Assembly: GCF_009769735.1 (NCBI RefSeq)
Contig: NZ_WSRO01000002.1
Coordinates: 806,001 to 870,000 of the forward strand
Reading direction: 5' to 3'
Source of the DNA: Streptomyces sp. BA2
Lineage (GTDB): Bacteria; Actinomycetota; Actinomycetes; Streptomycetales; Streptomycetaceae
DNA length: 64,000 nt
Shown here: positions 17,675-28,400 of the stretch, piece by piece
Numbering within the stretch: the stretch's first letter is position 1
Layout: each line of letters opens with the position of its first letter
The notes under the pieces: generated by a model
The model's database searches: none
The model's input: only the letters and a program-made list of their open reading frames with translations
Told to the model about the DNA's origin: nothing
Program-made: the position numbers and the translations under genes

Positions 17675-20347
17675 ATGGCTTTCGTAAGTCGTGAGAGAGA
17701 ACTCGGAATTCTGAAGGAAGCTCTTTCCAATTGTGGCCACGGCCCATCGAGAACGATCGTCGTCACCGGCGGCGCAGGCGCCGGAAAGAGCGCTCTGCTG
17801 CACGCCTTCACCGAACACGCCATAACTGCTGACGTCACGGTCCTCAGTGTTCAGGGCAGGGCGGTGACCGCCGACCCTCCCCTTTCCCTCTTTCACCAGC
17901 TGGTCGCGCAGTCATCGGCGTCCCTGCCGGAGAGTCAGCCCGCGCCCGCCTCGCCGGCGGTGCAGTTCGCCACCGCGCTGCCCCGCGTGGCCGACGGCGG
18001 CCTCGCGGTGATCTGCGTGGACGACGTGCAGGAAATTCCCTGGTCACAGCTGGACTTCCTGATCCAGACCATCACCTGGCACAGGGACCGACGGATTCTG
18101 CTCGTCGTCACCGACTTACCGCACCTGCCGCACCGAGAGGCACCCACCAAGACGGAATTCCTGCGCCGCCCGTACACCGAGCACATCCGGCTGGGTCCGC
18201 TCGACGAGCGGGGAGTCCGGGAGATGACCGCGGCGGAGATCGACCGGCCGCACGATCGATGGGTGCGGCTGCTCCATCACCTCAGCGGCGGCAGCCCCCT
18301 CCTCCTGAGCGCCCTGCTCGAGGATTTCAAGGGCAGGGACATGACACTTCCCCTGACTGAAATGGAGCAGTCCACCGAACTCGCAATGTATGGGCAGGCA
18401 GTGATGTCCGTCCTGCGTCGCAGTGGTTGCGCCGCCGTTAAAATCGGCTGTCTGCTGTCCGTGCTCGGCGATTCCGCCTCACCGGAGCTGCTGTCCCGGA
18501 TGAGCGGTATTTCCTCCTCTCTCATCGACGCGCAGATCGCGGCTCTCCGGGATTCCGGCGTTATCGACGGAATGTCGTTCCGCCACCGGACCGCCCAGCG
18601 GACCGTTCTCGCGGATGTGGATCCCTCCGTGCGGACCAGGTTGCACATCAAGGTGGCTGCCGCCCAGTACAGCGCGGGGGCACCCGCCACCGAAGTGGCC
18701 CGGCACCTGTTGGCCGCACGGCACACCGAGGAGCCATGGCAGCGGACGGTGCTGCGCAACGCCGCGGAGACTGCCATGGGCGAGGAGGACACCCAGCTGG
18801 GCGTCCGGTGTCTCGAACTCGCCCTGGAGGGCTGTCCCGAAGGACCCGACCGCGTCGAGATCCACATGCGGCTGGCGCTGATCGCCCTGCGGATGAACCC
18901 CACGACCGTGGAGGCTCGGCACCTGCCCGAACTCATGGAGGCCTTCCAGTCGGGCACCATGCCCGGCACGGCCTGTGACGGGCTGGCGGACCTGCTCTTC
19001 GGCTGCGGCCGGCTGGAGGAGGCCTTCACGGTTCTGCAGAAGCAGGGCGCGAAGACCAGCGCGGGGGACGTCAGGGCGGGCGACCATCCCAACATCGCCT
19101 GGCTGTGGGCCTGGTCCAGCTTCCTCACCCCTGTCCACTCGGACGAGCGGCCCGCCGCGTTCCTCCGCCAAACCGCGCACGAATCGGCCACAGCCCTGTT
19201 CAGGACCGCCGAAGGCTCCTTCCTCATCGGCGACAGCGACGACTGGGCGACAGCGGCCGAGAATCTCCTGGAGGTCTCGGTCCTCTCCGACGCCACCGTC
19301 TGGTCACTGTCCAGTGCGGTCAAGGCACTGATCATCGCCGACCGGCTGGAGTCGGCCTGGCGCTGGTGCGAGCGGCTGGTCAAGGAGTCCGCCGCCCGCG
19401 AAGCCCCCGGCTGGCAGACGGTCTTCGCCCTGCTACAGGCTCTCGTCGCCCTGCGCCAGGGAAAGCTGACGGCCGGACTGGACTGCGTCCGGCTCGTGCA
19501 GCTCGTCATCACCGAGCGCAGCAGCGCGATGGTCTGCGCCGCGGAGTCCACGCTCGCCGCCCTGTACATCGAGATGGGGCGCTACGACGAGGCCGCCCGG
19601 GTGTTCGCCAAGCCGGTGCCGCCCGCCTGGGAGAAGAGCGTCTACTGGCTCAGCTATCTCCGGGCCCGCGGCTGTCTCCTCATCGCCACCAACCGGCCGC
19701 ACGCGGGGCTCTCCGACTACCTGCGCATCGGCAAACTGGCCGAGCAGTTCCACGTCGACCACCCGACCCTGGTGCCCTGGCGGCTGTTCGCCGCCGAGGC
19801 GTGGCTGCGGCTCGGGCACCCGAAACAGGCGGCGTACATGATGGCGGAACACACGGCGCGCGGCCCGCGCACGTCCGGCCGGAACCAGGCCATGGCGCTT
19901 CGATTGCAAGCGGCACTGGCCGAGCCGCACGCACGGCCACGTCTGCTCCTCAAGGCCGCAAACGAGTTCCACGCTTCGGGCGACCGACCGGAGCTGGCGA
20001 GAACCCTGATCGACCTGGGCGAGGCCCTGTGGGTCCTCGGCCATGACAAGTGGGCCGTCCTGGCCCGGCGCACGGCCATCCTGATCGCCCACAACTGCCT
20101 GAAGGGGACCACGCCCGTCCCCCGCGAGGAGGAGCCGAAGCCGCCCCCGGCCGCGCCCCAAAGGCTCACCCGGGCCGAGCACAGGGTGGCCGAACTGGTG
20201 GCCAAGGGGCTCACCAACCGCCAGGTCGCCCGTCGCCTCCACATCACCGCCAGCACGGTCGAGCAGCACCTCACACGCATCTACCAGAAACTGGGCATCA
20301 CGCATCGCAAGGAGATCGGCATCCACTTGGGCACCCGTACGGCGTGA
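17675..20347 (+). CDS. LuxR-family LAL transcriptional regulator (cluster activator, TTA codon)
   Basis: An 890-residue large ATP-binding LuxR (LAL) regulator of the kind found in macrolide clusters. It has Walker A GGAGAGKS at residues 32-39, a Walker B-like LAVICVDDVQ near 110-119, a long helical middle, and a C-terminal LuxR helix-turn-helix (LTRAEHRVAELVAKGLTNRQ, then VARRLHITASTVEQHL). I chose ATG 17675 (MAFVSREREL), which aligns with family starts; the frame opens at 17630. Leu148 is encoded by TTA (18116-18118), so translation should need the bldA tRNA, coupling the cluster to development. It heads the plus-strand arm with the thioesterase, ACP and acyltransferase genes. Confidence 0.92.
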   Translation: MAFVSRERELGILKEALSNCGHGPSRTIVVTGGAGAGKSALLHAFTEHAITADVTVLSVQGRAVTADPPLSLFHQLVAQSSASLPESQPAPASPAVQFATALPRVADGGLAVICVDDVQEIPWSQLDFLIQTITWHRDRRILLVVTDLPHLPHREAPTKTEFLRRPYTEHIRLGPLDERGVREMTAAEIDRPHDRWVRLLHHLSGGSPLLLSALLEDFKGRDMTLPLTEMEQSTELAMYGQAVMSVLRRSGCAAVKIGCLLSVLGDSASPELLSRMSGISSSLIDAQIAALRDSGVIDGMSFRHRTAQRTVLADVDPSVRTRLHIKVAAAQYSAGAPATEVARHLLAARHTEEPWQRTVLRNAAETAMGEEDTQLGVRCLELALEGCPEGPDRVEIHMRLALIALRMNPTTVEARHLPELMEAFQSGTMPGTACDGLADLLFGCGRLEEAFTVLQKQGAKTSAGDVRAGDHPNIAWLWAWSSFLTPVHSDERPAAFLRQTAHESATALFRTAEGSFLIGDSDDWATAAENLLEVSVLSDATVWSLSSAVKALIIADRLESAWRWCERLVKESAAREAPGWQTVFALLQALVALRQGKLTAGLDCVRLVQLVITERSSAMVCAAESTLAALYIEMGRYDEAARVFAKPVPPAWEKSVYWLSYLRARGCLLIATNRPHAGLSDYLRIGKLAEQFHVDHPTLVPWRLFAAEAWLRLGHPKQAAYMMAEHTARGPRTSGRNQAMALRLQAALAEPHARPRLLLKAANEFHASGDRPELARTLIDLGEALWVLGHDKWAVLARRTAILIAHNCLKGTTPVPREEEPKPPPAAPQRLTRAEHRVAELVAKGLTNRQVARRLHITASTVEQHLTRIYQKLGITHRKEIGIHLGTRTA

Positions 20348-20507
20348 ACGCGCGGACCGCGCTGCGGTACACGGTTCTTTAGCCGAGCTTTGTCGGCCTT
20401 TCAACCGGCGTCCCTACCGTCGCTGACGTCAGATGAGACCGAGTGCCCCAGGTTGCGCTCTCAGCCGTGTGCCACGCGCTCTCGCACCCGGGAGGGCGGA
20501 GGAAGGC

Positions 20508-21293
20508 ATGACGACGGTGCCCAGGGAGTTCAACGACATGTGGCTGCGTCGCTTCGGCGCGGCCCGGCAACCGAGTGTCCGGCTGGTCTGCCTGCCACAC
20601 GCGGGGGGCGCCGCAAGCGCGTTCCTCGCACTGCACCGGGCACTGCCGCCGTCCGTCGACTGTGTGGCCGTGCAGTATCCGGGCCGTCAGGAGCGCCGTC
20701 ACGAGCCGCCGCTTCGGGACACTCGCGCCCTGGCGGCCCGGGTCGCCTCGGTGCTCGAACCACTGACGGACCTGCCGCTGGTCCTGTTCGGGCACAGCAT
20801 GGGCGCCGTCATCGGTTTCGAGACGGCCGGCCTGCTGGAGCGCGGCGGCGTCAATGCGCCCATCGGGTTCATCGCGTCGGGTCGGCACTCGCCCGCCACA
20901 CCCCGCCACGAGACCGTGCATCTGAAGGACGACGACGGGCTGATCGCCGAGATCACCGCGCTGAGCGGCACCGATCCGCAGATCCTGGCCGACCCTGACA
21001 TGCGGGGCATGATTCTGCCCGCGCTGCGTGCCGACTACACAGCCGTCGAGACCTATCGCCGCGACCCCGGGCTCGTCCTGCGCTGCCCGGTCACCGTCTT
21101 CACCGGCACCAGCGACCCGCGGGTCACCGACGCGGAGGCGCGGGCCTGGGAGCAGTTGACCACGGGCGGCTTCCGCATCGAGCGGTTCCCGGGCGGCCAC
21201 TTCTACCTGGACGGCGCCGAACGGGCCGTCGCCACCGCTCTCCTGCGCGATCTCCATGCCTTCTCGAACTCCGCAGCGACCACGACTCGTTGA
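20508..21293 (+). CDS. type II (editing) thioesterase
   Basis: A 261-residue alpha/beta hydrolase of the GrsT/RifR type that removes stalled or wrongly primed acyl groups from PKS carrier proteins. Catalytic Ser97 lies in GHSMG and His231 in GGHFYL; the N-terminal LVCLPHAGGAAS and CVAVQYPGRQERR segments are diagnostic. ATG 20508 is preceded by GGAGGAAGG; a longer frame from 20433 lacks a signal. It is followed 37 bases later by the ACP gene, suggesting one transcript. It is free-standing and is not the chain-releasing domain of a PKS. Confidence 0.93.
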   Translation: MTTVPREFNDMWLRRFGAARQPSVRLVCLPHAGGAASAFLALHRALPPSVDCVAVQYPGRQERRHEPPLRDTRALAARVASVLEPLTDLPLVLFGHSMGAVIGFETAGLLERGGVNAPIGFIASGRHSPATPRHETVHLKDDDGLIAEITALSGTDPQILADPDMRGMILPALRADYTAVETYRRDPGLVLRCPVTVFTGTSDPRVTDAEARAWEQLTTGGFRIERFPGGHFYLDGAERAVATALLRDLHAFSNSAATTTR

Positions 21294-21330
21294 CTGTCCG
21301 TCGTGGGCCCGAACCCGGAAGGACCCGTTC

Positions 21331-21558
21331 ATGAACACGATCGACGATCTTGTCGTGCTGATCCGTGACGAGCTGGGGCTGGCGGTGTCCGTCCAGGACG
21401 CCCAACGGCCCCTCGACGAGATCGCCGGCTGGGACTCCGTCCACCTGCTCTGGCTGACCGCGGCTCTCGAACGCCGTACCGGGCGCAGCGTCTCCATGCC
21501 GGACATGCTGGAGGCGGGGACCCTCGGGGGCATCTATCAGGTGGCGGTCGCGGCGTGA
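21331..21558 (+). CDS. free-standing acyl carrier protein
   Basis: A 75-residue carrier protein. The phosphopantetheine-accepting Ser36 is in GWDSVHLL, a D-S pair followed by a hydrophobic helix as usual, although the residue before Asp is Trp rather than the Phe common in type I PKS carriers. ATG 21331 is preceded by GGAAGGA. Its stop overlaps the GTG start of the acyltransferase gene, so the two are translationally coupled and probably work together. In tetronate clusters (agglomerin, RK-682) an equivalent ACP carries glyceryl; here the cargo is not shown. Confidence 0.9.
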   Translation: MNTIDDLVVLIRDELGLAVSVQDAQRPLDEIAGWDSVHLLWLTAALERRTGRSVSMPDMLEAGTLGGIYQVAVAA

Positions 21559-22391
21559 GCGAGTCACGGTTCCCCGTCGAGCGGCGGCACACCCTCTACC
21601 ACTGCGACGAGATCCGCGCCGCCGCGCCCGTCTACCTCGACACCGAGGTGGACATGAGCTGCCTCGAACGCCACCGGGCGGCGGCCCGCAACGAGGGTCG
21701 CCGGTACTCCGTGGTGAGTTACGTCCTCCAGGCGGCGGGCCAGGTACTGGCCCGCCATCCGGAGGCCAACGCGGCCGTCCGCGGCCGGGTGCGCCCCCGG
21801 ATCGCGCGCTACTCCACGGTCAGTGGCAAGGTGACCCTGGACAAGACCCTGGGCGGTCGACGCGTTGTACTGGCGACCGTCGTCCCGGAACTGGAACGGT
21901 CGAGCCTGGCGGCGGTGCAGCGGCACGTGGAACGGTTCCGGGACGGAGATCCCGACCACATGCCGGAGTTCGCGCCGGTGCGCAAGCTGCACCGGCTGCC
22001 CGTGCCGGTCGGCCGGCTGCTGTTCCGGCTGGCCACCCGCTCACTGGCACACCGCAGCGAGCTGGTCGGCACCGTCGCCGTCACCTCCCTCGGCCACCGG
22101 CCGGTGGACGGGTTCCAGTCGCTCGGCGGTACGACCATCACACTCGGTGTCGGAAGGGTGGTGGACCGTGCCGTTGTCCGAAAGGGTGCGGTCGTGGTCG
22201 CTCCGATGATGCGGCTGAGCCTGGCGTTCGACCACCGGGTCATCGACGGCGCCGAGGCAGCCGATGTGCTGGCCGAACTCAAGGAGTTCCTGGAGACGTA
22301 CGGGCCGGACGCCGCCGGTTTCCCGGACGGGGACGAGTCGGCCGCCTCTCGTGCGACGGATCGGCGACCCGCCTCGGCCTCCGGCTCCTGA
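21555..22391 (+). CDS. 2-oxoacid dehydrogenase E2-type acyltransferase
   Basis: A 278-residue catalytic domain of the dihydrolipoamide acyltransferase family, without lipoyl or E1/E3-binding domains. The active-site motif is intact: His227 and Asp231 in FDHRVIDG. It starts at GTG 21555, overlapping the ACP stop by four bases. Such lone E2 domains paired with an ACP occur in tetronate pathways (Agg4/AbyA4 type), where they acetylate a glyceryl-derived hydroxyl before elimination. The pairing is seen in the sequence; the tetronate role is an inference, since the FkbH-like and KAS III-like partners are not in the window. It is convergent with PKS A. Confidence 0.85.
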   Translation: MSESRFPVERRHTLYHCDEIRAAAPVYLDTEVDMSCLERHRAAARNEGRRYSVVSYVLQAAGQVLARHPEANAAVRGRVRPRIARYSTVSGKVTLDKTLGGRRVVLATVVPELERSSLAAVQRHVERFRDGDPDHMPEFAPVRKLHRLPVPVGRLLFRLATRSLAHRSELVGTVAVTSLGHRPVDGFQSLGGTTITLGVGRVVDRAVVRKGAVVVAPMMRLSLAFDHRVIDGAEAADVLAELKEFLETYGPDAAGFPDGDESAASRATDRRPASASGS

Positions 22392-22418
22392 CCACTTCGT
22401 ACGACCGCTTGCACGTCC

Positions 22419-22453
22419 TGCCGCGGGCCCCGTTCCTTCACGGGCCCGCGGCA
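22419..22453. terminator. bidirectional terminator between the acyltransferase and PKS A
   Basis: A perfect 12-bp stem (22419-22430 pairs with 22442-22453, core GCCGCGGGCCC) in the 86-bp gap between two convergent genes, followed by TTTGTG on the plus side. Confidence 0.8.
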
Positions 22454-22477
22454 TTTGTGTCCCCGGCCGCAGGGCGC

Positions 22478-25400
22478 TCAGCCCCGGCCCAACTCCCGGT
22501 CGATCAGCGCGAACATCTCGTCGTCACTGGCCGTGGACAGTTCGGCGCCGGGCTCGTCCACGGCCGCCGAGGCACCGGTGGGGTCGGCGTGCGTGTCTTC
22601 CAGCTGCCAGAGCAGCGACCTCAGCCGCTTGGCGAACCTCGACCGCTCCTCGTCGTCCAGGGCGCCCGCGGCCAGTTGTCCTTCGAGTGCGGCAAGGCTC
22701 TCCATGCCGGCACCGGGCTCGGGCTCGGTGACCGTGCCCGGCAGTTCCGTGCCGAGCAGCTCCGCCAGCGCCTCCGGCGTCGGGTTGTCGAACACCGCAG
22801 TGGCTGAAATACGCAGCCCGGTTGCCGAGTTGAGACGGTTGCGCAGTTCCACCGAAGCCAGCGAGTCGAAGCCGATGGTCTTGAACGTGGCATCACGGGG
22901 AACGGTGTTCGGCGACTCGTGACCGAGTACCACCGCGGCGTGCGTACGGACCAGCCTCACCAGCGCCTCGGCCCGCTGCGCCGGCGGCAGCGTGGCCAGC
23001 TGCCGGGCCTGCGCCCCGTCCGTCCCGGTGGACGCGTCCTTCCCCACGGCGCGGCGCAGCATCGGCCGGACCACCTTGCTGAGCACTGCCGGAACGTCGG
23101 AGCCCTGCTCGGCGCGGGTGCTCAGCCGGGCCGGTACCACCACGGCCTCGCCCAGCGCCACGGCGGCATCGAACAACGCCAGGCCCTCGTCCGTGGCCAG
23201 CGGCAAAATGCCACTACGGCTCAGCCGGGCCAGGTCGGCGTCACCGAGGTGCCCCGACAACTCGCTCTCCTGTGCCCAGTACCCCCAGGCCAGCGAGAGC
23301 GCCGGGTGACCGAGCGCCTGCCGGCGCTGGGCCAGGGCGTCCAGGCCTGCGTTGGCCGCGGCGTAGTTGCCCTGACCCGCCGTACCGAGCGTGCCCGCGA
23401 TCGATGAGAACAGCACAAAACGGCTCAGGTCGAGGTGCCGGGTCAGCTCGTCGAGATGGTCCGCCGCGGCCACCTTGGGGTCCAGGACCCGGTCCACGGC
23501 ATCGGCGTCGAGCGCTTCGAGCGTGCCGTCGGCGGTCACCCCTGCGGCATGTACCACCGCGGTCAGCGGATGCGCGTCCGGCACACCGGCCAGCAGCCGC
23601 GCCACCTCCTCGCGCCGCGAGACGTCGCACGCGGCCACCGTGACGGACACCCCGAGCTCCGCCAACTCGCCCCGCAGTTCCCCTGCTCCCGGCGCGTCGA
23701 GGCCGCGCCGGCTGGTCAGCAGCAAGTGCCGCACACCGTGTACCCTCACCAGATGCCGGGCGACCTGGGCCCCCAGGGCGCCCGTGCCACCGGTGACCAG
23801 GACGGTGCCGTCGGGATCCAGCGGCGACGGTACGGTCAGCACGATCTTGCCGATGTGCCGTGCCTGACTCATAAAACGGTAGGCCTCGGTGGCTCGGCGT
23901 ACGTCCCAGGTCCGCACGGGCAGCGGGTCAAGGACGCCCGCTTCCAGCAGCGTCACGATCTCACCGAGCATCTGCCGGATCCGGTCCGGGCCCGCCTCCA
24001 TCAGGTCGAACGCCCGATAGGTGACGCCCTGATGGCGGGCCGCGACGTCGGCGGCGTCGCGGATGTCGGTCTTGCCCATCTCGACGAACCGCCCGCCCGC
24101 GGGCAGCAACCGCAGCGAGGCGTCCACGAACTCCTTCGCCAGCGAGTTCAGCACGACCCGCATCCCTCCGCCGGAAACCCGCAGGAAGCGCTCGGCGAAT
24201 TCCAGATCGCGCGATGACGCAATCCGCTCCTCCGCCAGCCCCAGGTCCCGCAGCAGCCCCTGTTTCGCCGGGCCGGCCGTCGCGTACACCTCCGCTCCCC
24301 AGTGCCGCGCCAGTTGTACGGCGGCCATGCCGACGCCGCCGGTCGCGGCGTGCACCAGGACCGCGTCCCCTTCCTCCAGACGTCCCAGGTCGCGCAGCCC
24401 GTAGTAAGCGGTGAGGAAGACCACCGGCACGGAGGCGGCCTTCGCGAAGGTCCAGCCGTCCGGCATCCGCACCAGCAGGCGCTCGTCGGCGACCGCGACG
24501 GGCCCGAAGGAGTGCGGCAGCAGGCCCATCACACGGTCCCCGGGAGCGAGTCCGGTCACCCCCGGCCCCACCTCCGTGACGACGCCGGCGCCCTCGCTGC
24601 CCATCACCTGCTCGCCCGGGTACATCCCGAGCGCCATCAGCACGTCCCGGAAGTTCAGCCCGGCCGCACGCACCGCCACCCGGACTGTCCCGGGAGCGAG
24701 CGGCTCGGCCATCTCCTCGCAGGGCACCAGCCGGAGTGACTCGATGGTGCCCGGCTCGCTGGTGTCAAGGCGCCAGGTCACAACGCCCGGCGGCGGGGAC
24801 AGGGGCGGGTCGTCGTGCAGCGGGGTGAGGTGGGGGGTGTGGAGGGTGTTGTTGTGGAGGGCGAGTTGGGGGGTGGTGGTGGTGAGGGCTTGGGGGAGGT
24901 GGGTGGGGTTGTTGTCGGTGTCGAGGAGGTGGATGCGGTGGGGGTTTTCGGTTTGGGCGGTGCGGGTCAGGCCCCAGAGGGCGGCGTGTGCGGGGTCGAT
25001 GGGGTCGCCGGGGTTCAGGGCGTGGGCGTGGCGGGTGAGGATGGTCAGTGGGGTGTTGGCCAGGCGGGGTTCGCTCAGGTACTGCTGGAGGAGAGTGAGC
25101 AGGGTGTGGACGGCCTGGCGGACGGGTGTGGCGGAGGGCGGGGCGTAGAGGACCGCCTCGGGCTGGTGGTCCGGGTCGTCGAGGAGGCTGGGCAGGTCGG
25201 GGTAGTGGCGGGCGCCGGCCGGCAGTGCCGGGGTGCCCAGGGTGGCCCAACGGGTGAGGTCCGTCGGGCTGGTGTTCAGCGGCTGAGGAGTCCAGCGCAC
25301 GGTGTAGAGGTGATCGGTGACGGCCGGTGCATCGGCCTGTGCATCGGCCGGAGAGAGCGTACGCAGGGTCAGCTCACCGATCTCCGCGACCAGCCCGCCC

Positions 25401-28400
25401 TCACCGTCGTACAAGGTGACCGCGACCGTGTCCTGATCCACCTCACGTACGACCGCGCGCAGTTGGGCGGCTCCGGTGGCGTGCAGGCTGACGTCGGTCC
25501 ATGCGAAGGGGACTCGTATGTCGGTGTTGTCGCTGTCGACGAGGAGGGTGTGCAGGGCCGCGTCGAGCAGGGCGGGATGCAGGCCGAAGACGTCGGCGCC
25601 GTGGCCGCCGGTGTGCTCCTCGGGCAGAGTGACCTCGGCATAGCGGACGTGACCGTCACCGTCACGCCACAGACCCGTCAAGCCCTGGAAGCCAGAGCCG
25701 TAGGCATAACCACGCTCGGCCAGTTCCTCATACGCGCCCATCAGATCCACAGGCTCCACGCCGGGAGGAGGCCACGCCCCCTGCCAGTCGCCAGCGGGCG
25801 TTTTTCCCTGCGGGGCGAGCCGTCCCGTGGCGTGGCGGGTGTAGGGGCGTGTCGGGTCGTCGTCGGGGCGGCCATAGATCTCGACGCCTCGCCGGCCGTT
25901 CTCGTCCTCGTCGAACGGCTCGACGGTGAGTTGGAGTTGCAGACCGGATGTGCCGGGCAGCTCCAGTGGCGCTTCGAGAGTGAACTCCTCCAACACCGGA
26001 CAACCCGTCTCATCACCCGCCCGCAACGCCATCTCCACCAACGCCGCACCCGGAACCAGCACCCGGCCCCGGATCTCATGACCCGCCAGCCAACCATGTG
26101 AGGAGCGTGCCACCCGCCCCGTGAGAACAGTCGTATCCGTCCCCGCGACCGTCACCGCCGCACCCAGCAGACCATGCCCAAAGGCACCCAGCCCCAGACC
26201 CTCCGGCCCCCCACCCACACCCGACGACTCCAGCCAAAAACGCCGACGCTGGAACGCATACGTCGGCAGCACCACCCGCCGCCCACCAGCACCCGCGAAC
26301 ACCGACCGCCAGTCCACACCCACCCCCGCAGCAAACGCAGCACCCACACCCGACAACAACACCTCAGCAGCCGGCGACCCCTGCCCACGCGACAACGCCA
26401 CCCACGTCACCGCCTCATCCGGCACACACTCCTGCCCCATCGCCGACAGCACCGGCCCCGGACCCACCTCAACAAACACCGACACACCAGCCGAACACGC
26501 CGCCCGCACACCATCAGCGAAACGCACCGGCTCCCGCACATGCCCAACCCAATACTCCGGATCACACACAGCGGCCGAATCCACCAACTCCCCCGACACA
26601 TTCGACACCAACGGAATGACCGGGGCCCGATACTCCAACTCCCGCACCACACCACGGAAATCCTCCAGCATCGGCTCCATCAACGGCGAATGAAACGCAT
26701 GCGAGACCGCCAGCCGACGCGCCCGGCCACCACCCGCCTCCCACCGCGCCACCAACCCATCCACCACCACACCAGACCCCGAGATCACCACCGACCTCGG
26801 CCCGTTCACCGCAGCCACCGACACCCCCGACACACCCTCCAACAACGCCTCCACCTCACCAAGACTCCCCCGCAACGCGACCATCACCCCACCCGCCGGC
26901 AACGCCTGCATCAAACGCCCCCGCGCCGCCACCAGACGACACGCATCCCCCAACGACCACACCCCCGCACAAAACGCCGCCGCCACCTCACCCACCGAAT
27001 GCCCCACCAACACACCCGGCTCAACCCCCCACGCCCGCAACAACCGGAACACCGCCACCTCAAACGCAAACAACCCCGCCTGCGCAAACTCCGTCCGATC
27101 CACCAACTCCCCACCATCCGCCAACACCTCACCCAACGGACGACTCAACAACCCATCAAAACCCGCACACACCTCCTCAAACGCCTCCCGGAACACCGCA
27201 AACCCAGTCAACCCAGAACCCATCCCCGACCACTGCGACCCCTGACCGGTAAACAACAACCCGACACGGGCGGCAGCAGTCGCCGCAGCGGTAGAAGTCT
27301 CGGCTGCGCTCACCAGATTCCGCGCCAGTTCGCCAAAGTCCGAACCGACGGCAACGGCCCGGTACTCCCCCACCGACCGCGACAGCAACGACACCCCCAC
27401 ATCCACCGCAGACACACCGGCATCCGCACCCTCACCCTCGACGAACGCCCGCAACCGCGCCGCCTGCGCCCGCAACCCCTCCACACTGCGCCCCGACACC
27501 ACCCACGGCACCACCGGCAGAGCCTCCGCCACATCCGTCGAAGACTCCGCCACCTCCGGCGCCGCCTCCAAAATCACGTGCGCGTTGGTCCCGCTGATCC
27601 CGAACGACGACACCGCCGCCCGACGCGGCTCACCCGTCTCCGGCCAAGGCCGGGAGTCCGTCAGCAGGGCGACATGCCCCGAGTCCCAGTCGACCTGTGC
27701 CGAGGGTCGGTCGACGTGCAGGGTCGACGGCAGCTCTCCGTGCCGCATGGCCTCGATCATCTTGATCACACCGGCCACACCGGCCGCCGCCTGCGTATGA
27801 CCGAGATTGGACTTCACCGAGCCCAGCCACAACGGCCGTTCCACCGTGTGATCCCGCCCATACGTCGCCAGCAGGGCGTCGACCTCGATGGGGTCACCCA
27901 GTTTTGTTCCGGTCCCGTGTCCCTCGACGACGTCCACCTGGCCCGCGCTCAGACCGGCGTTGGCCAGGGCCTGCCGGATAACCCGCTGCTGCGACGGACC
28001 ATTCGGAGCGGTCAGACCGTTGGACGCCCCGTCCTGGTTGACCGCCGAACCACGCAGCACCGCCAGCACCTCATGACCGTGCCGCCGCGCCTCCGACAGC
28101 CGCTCCAGCAACACCAGACCAACACCCTCACTCCACCCCGTGCCGTCCGCCGCCTCCGCGAACGCCTTGCACCGACCGTCAGACGACAACCCCCGCTGCC
28201 GCGAGAACTCGACGAAGGTGTTCGGGGTGGCCATCACAGTCACACCGCCGACGAGGGCCCGGTCGCACTCGCCATTGCGCATCGCCTGGGCGGCCAGGTG
28301 CAGGGCGACCAGCGACGACGAGCACGCCGTATCGACCGTCACCGCCGGACCCTCCAGCCCGTAGGCGTACGCCACGCGTCCCGAGAGCACGCTGGACAGG

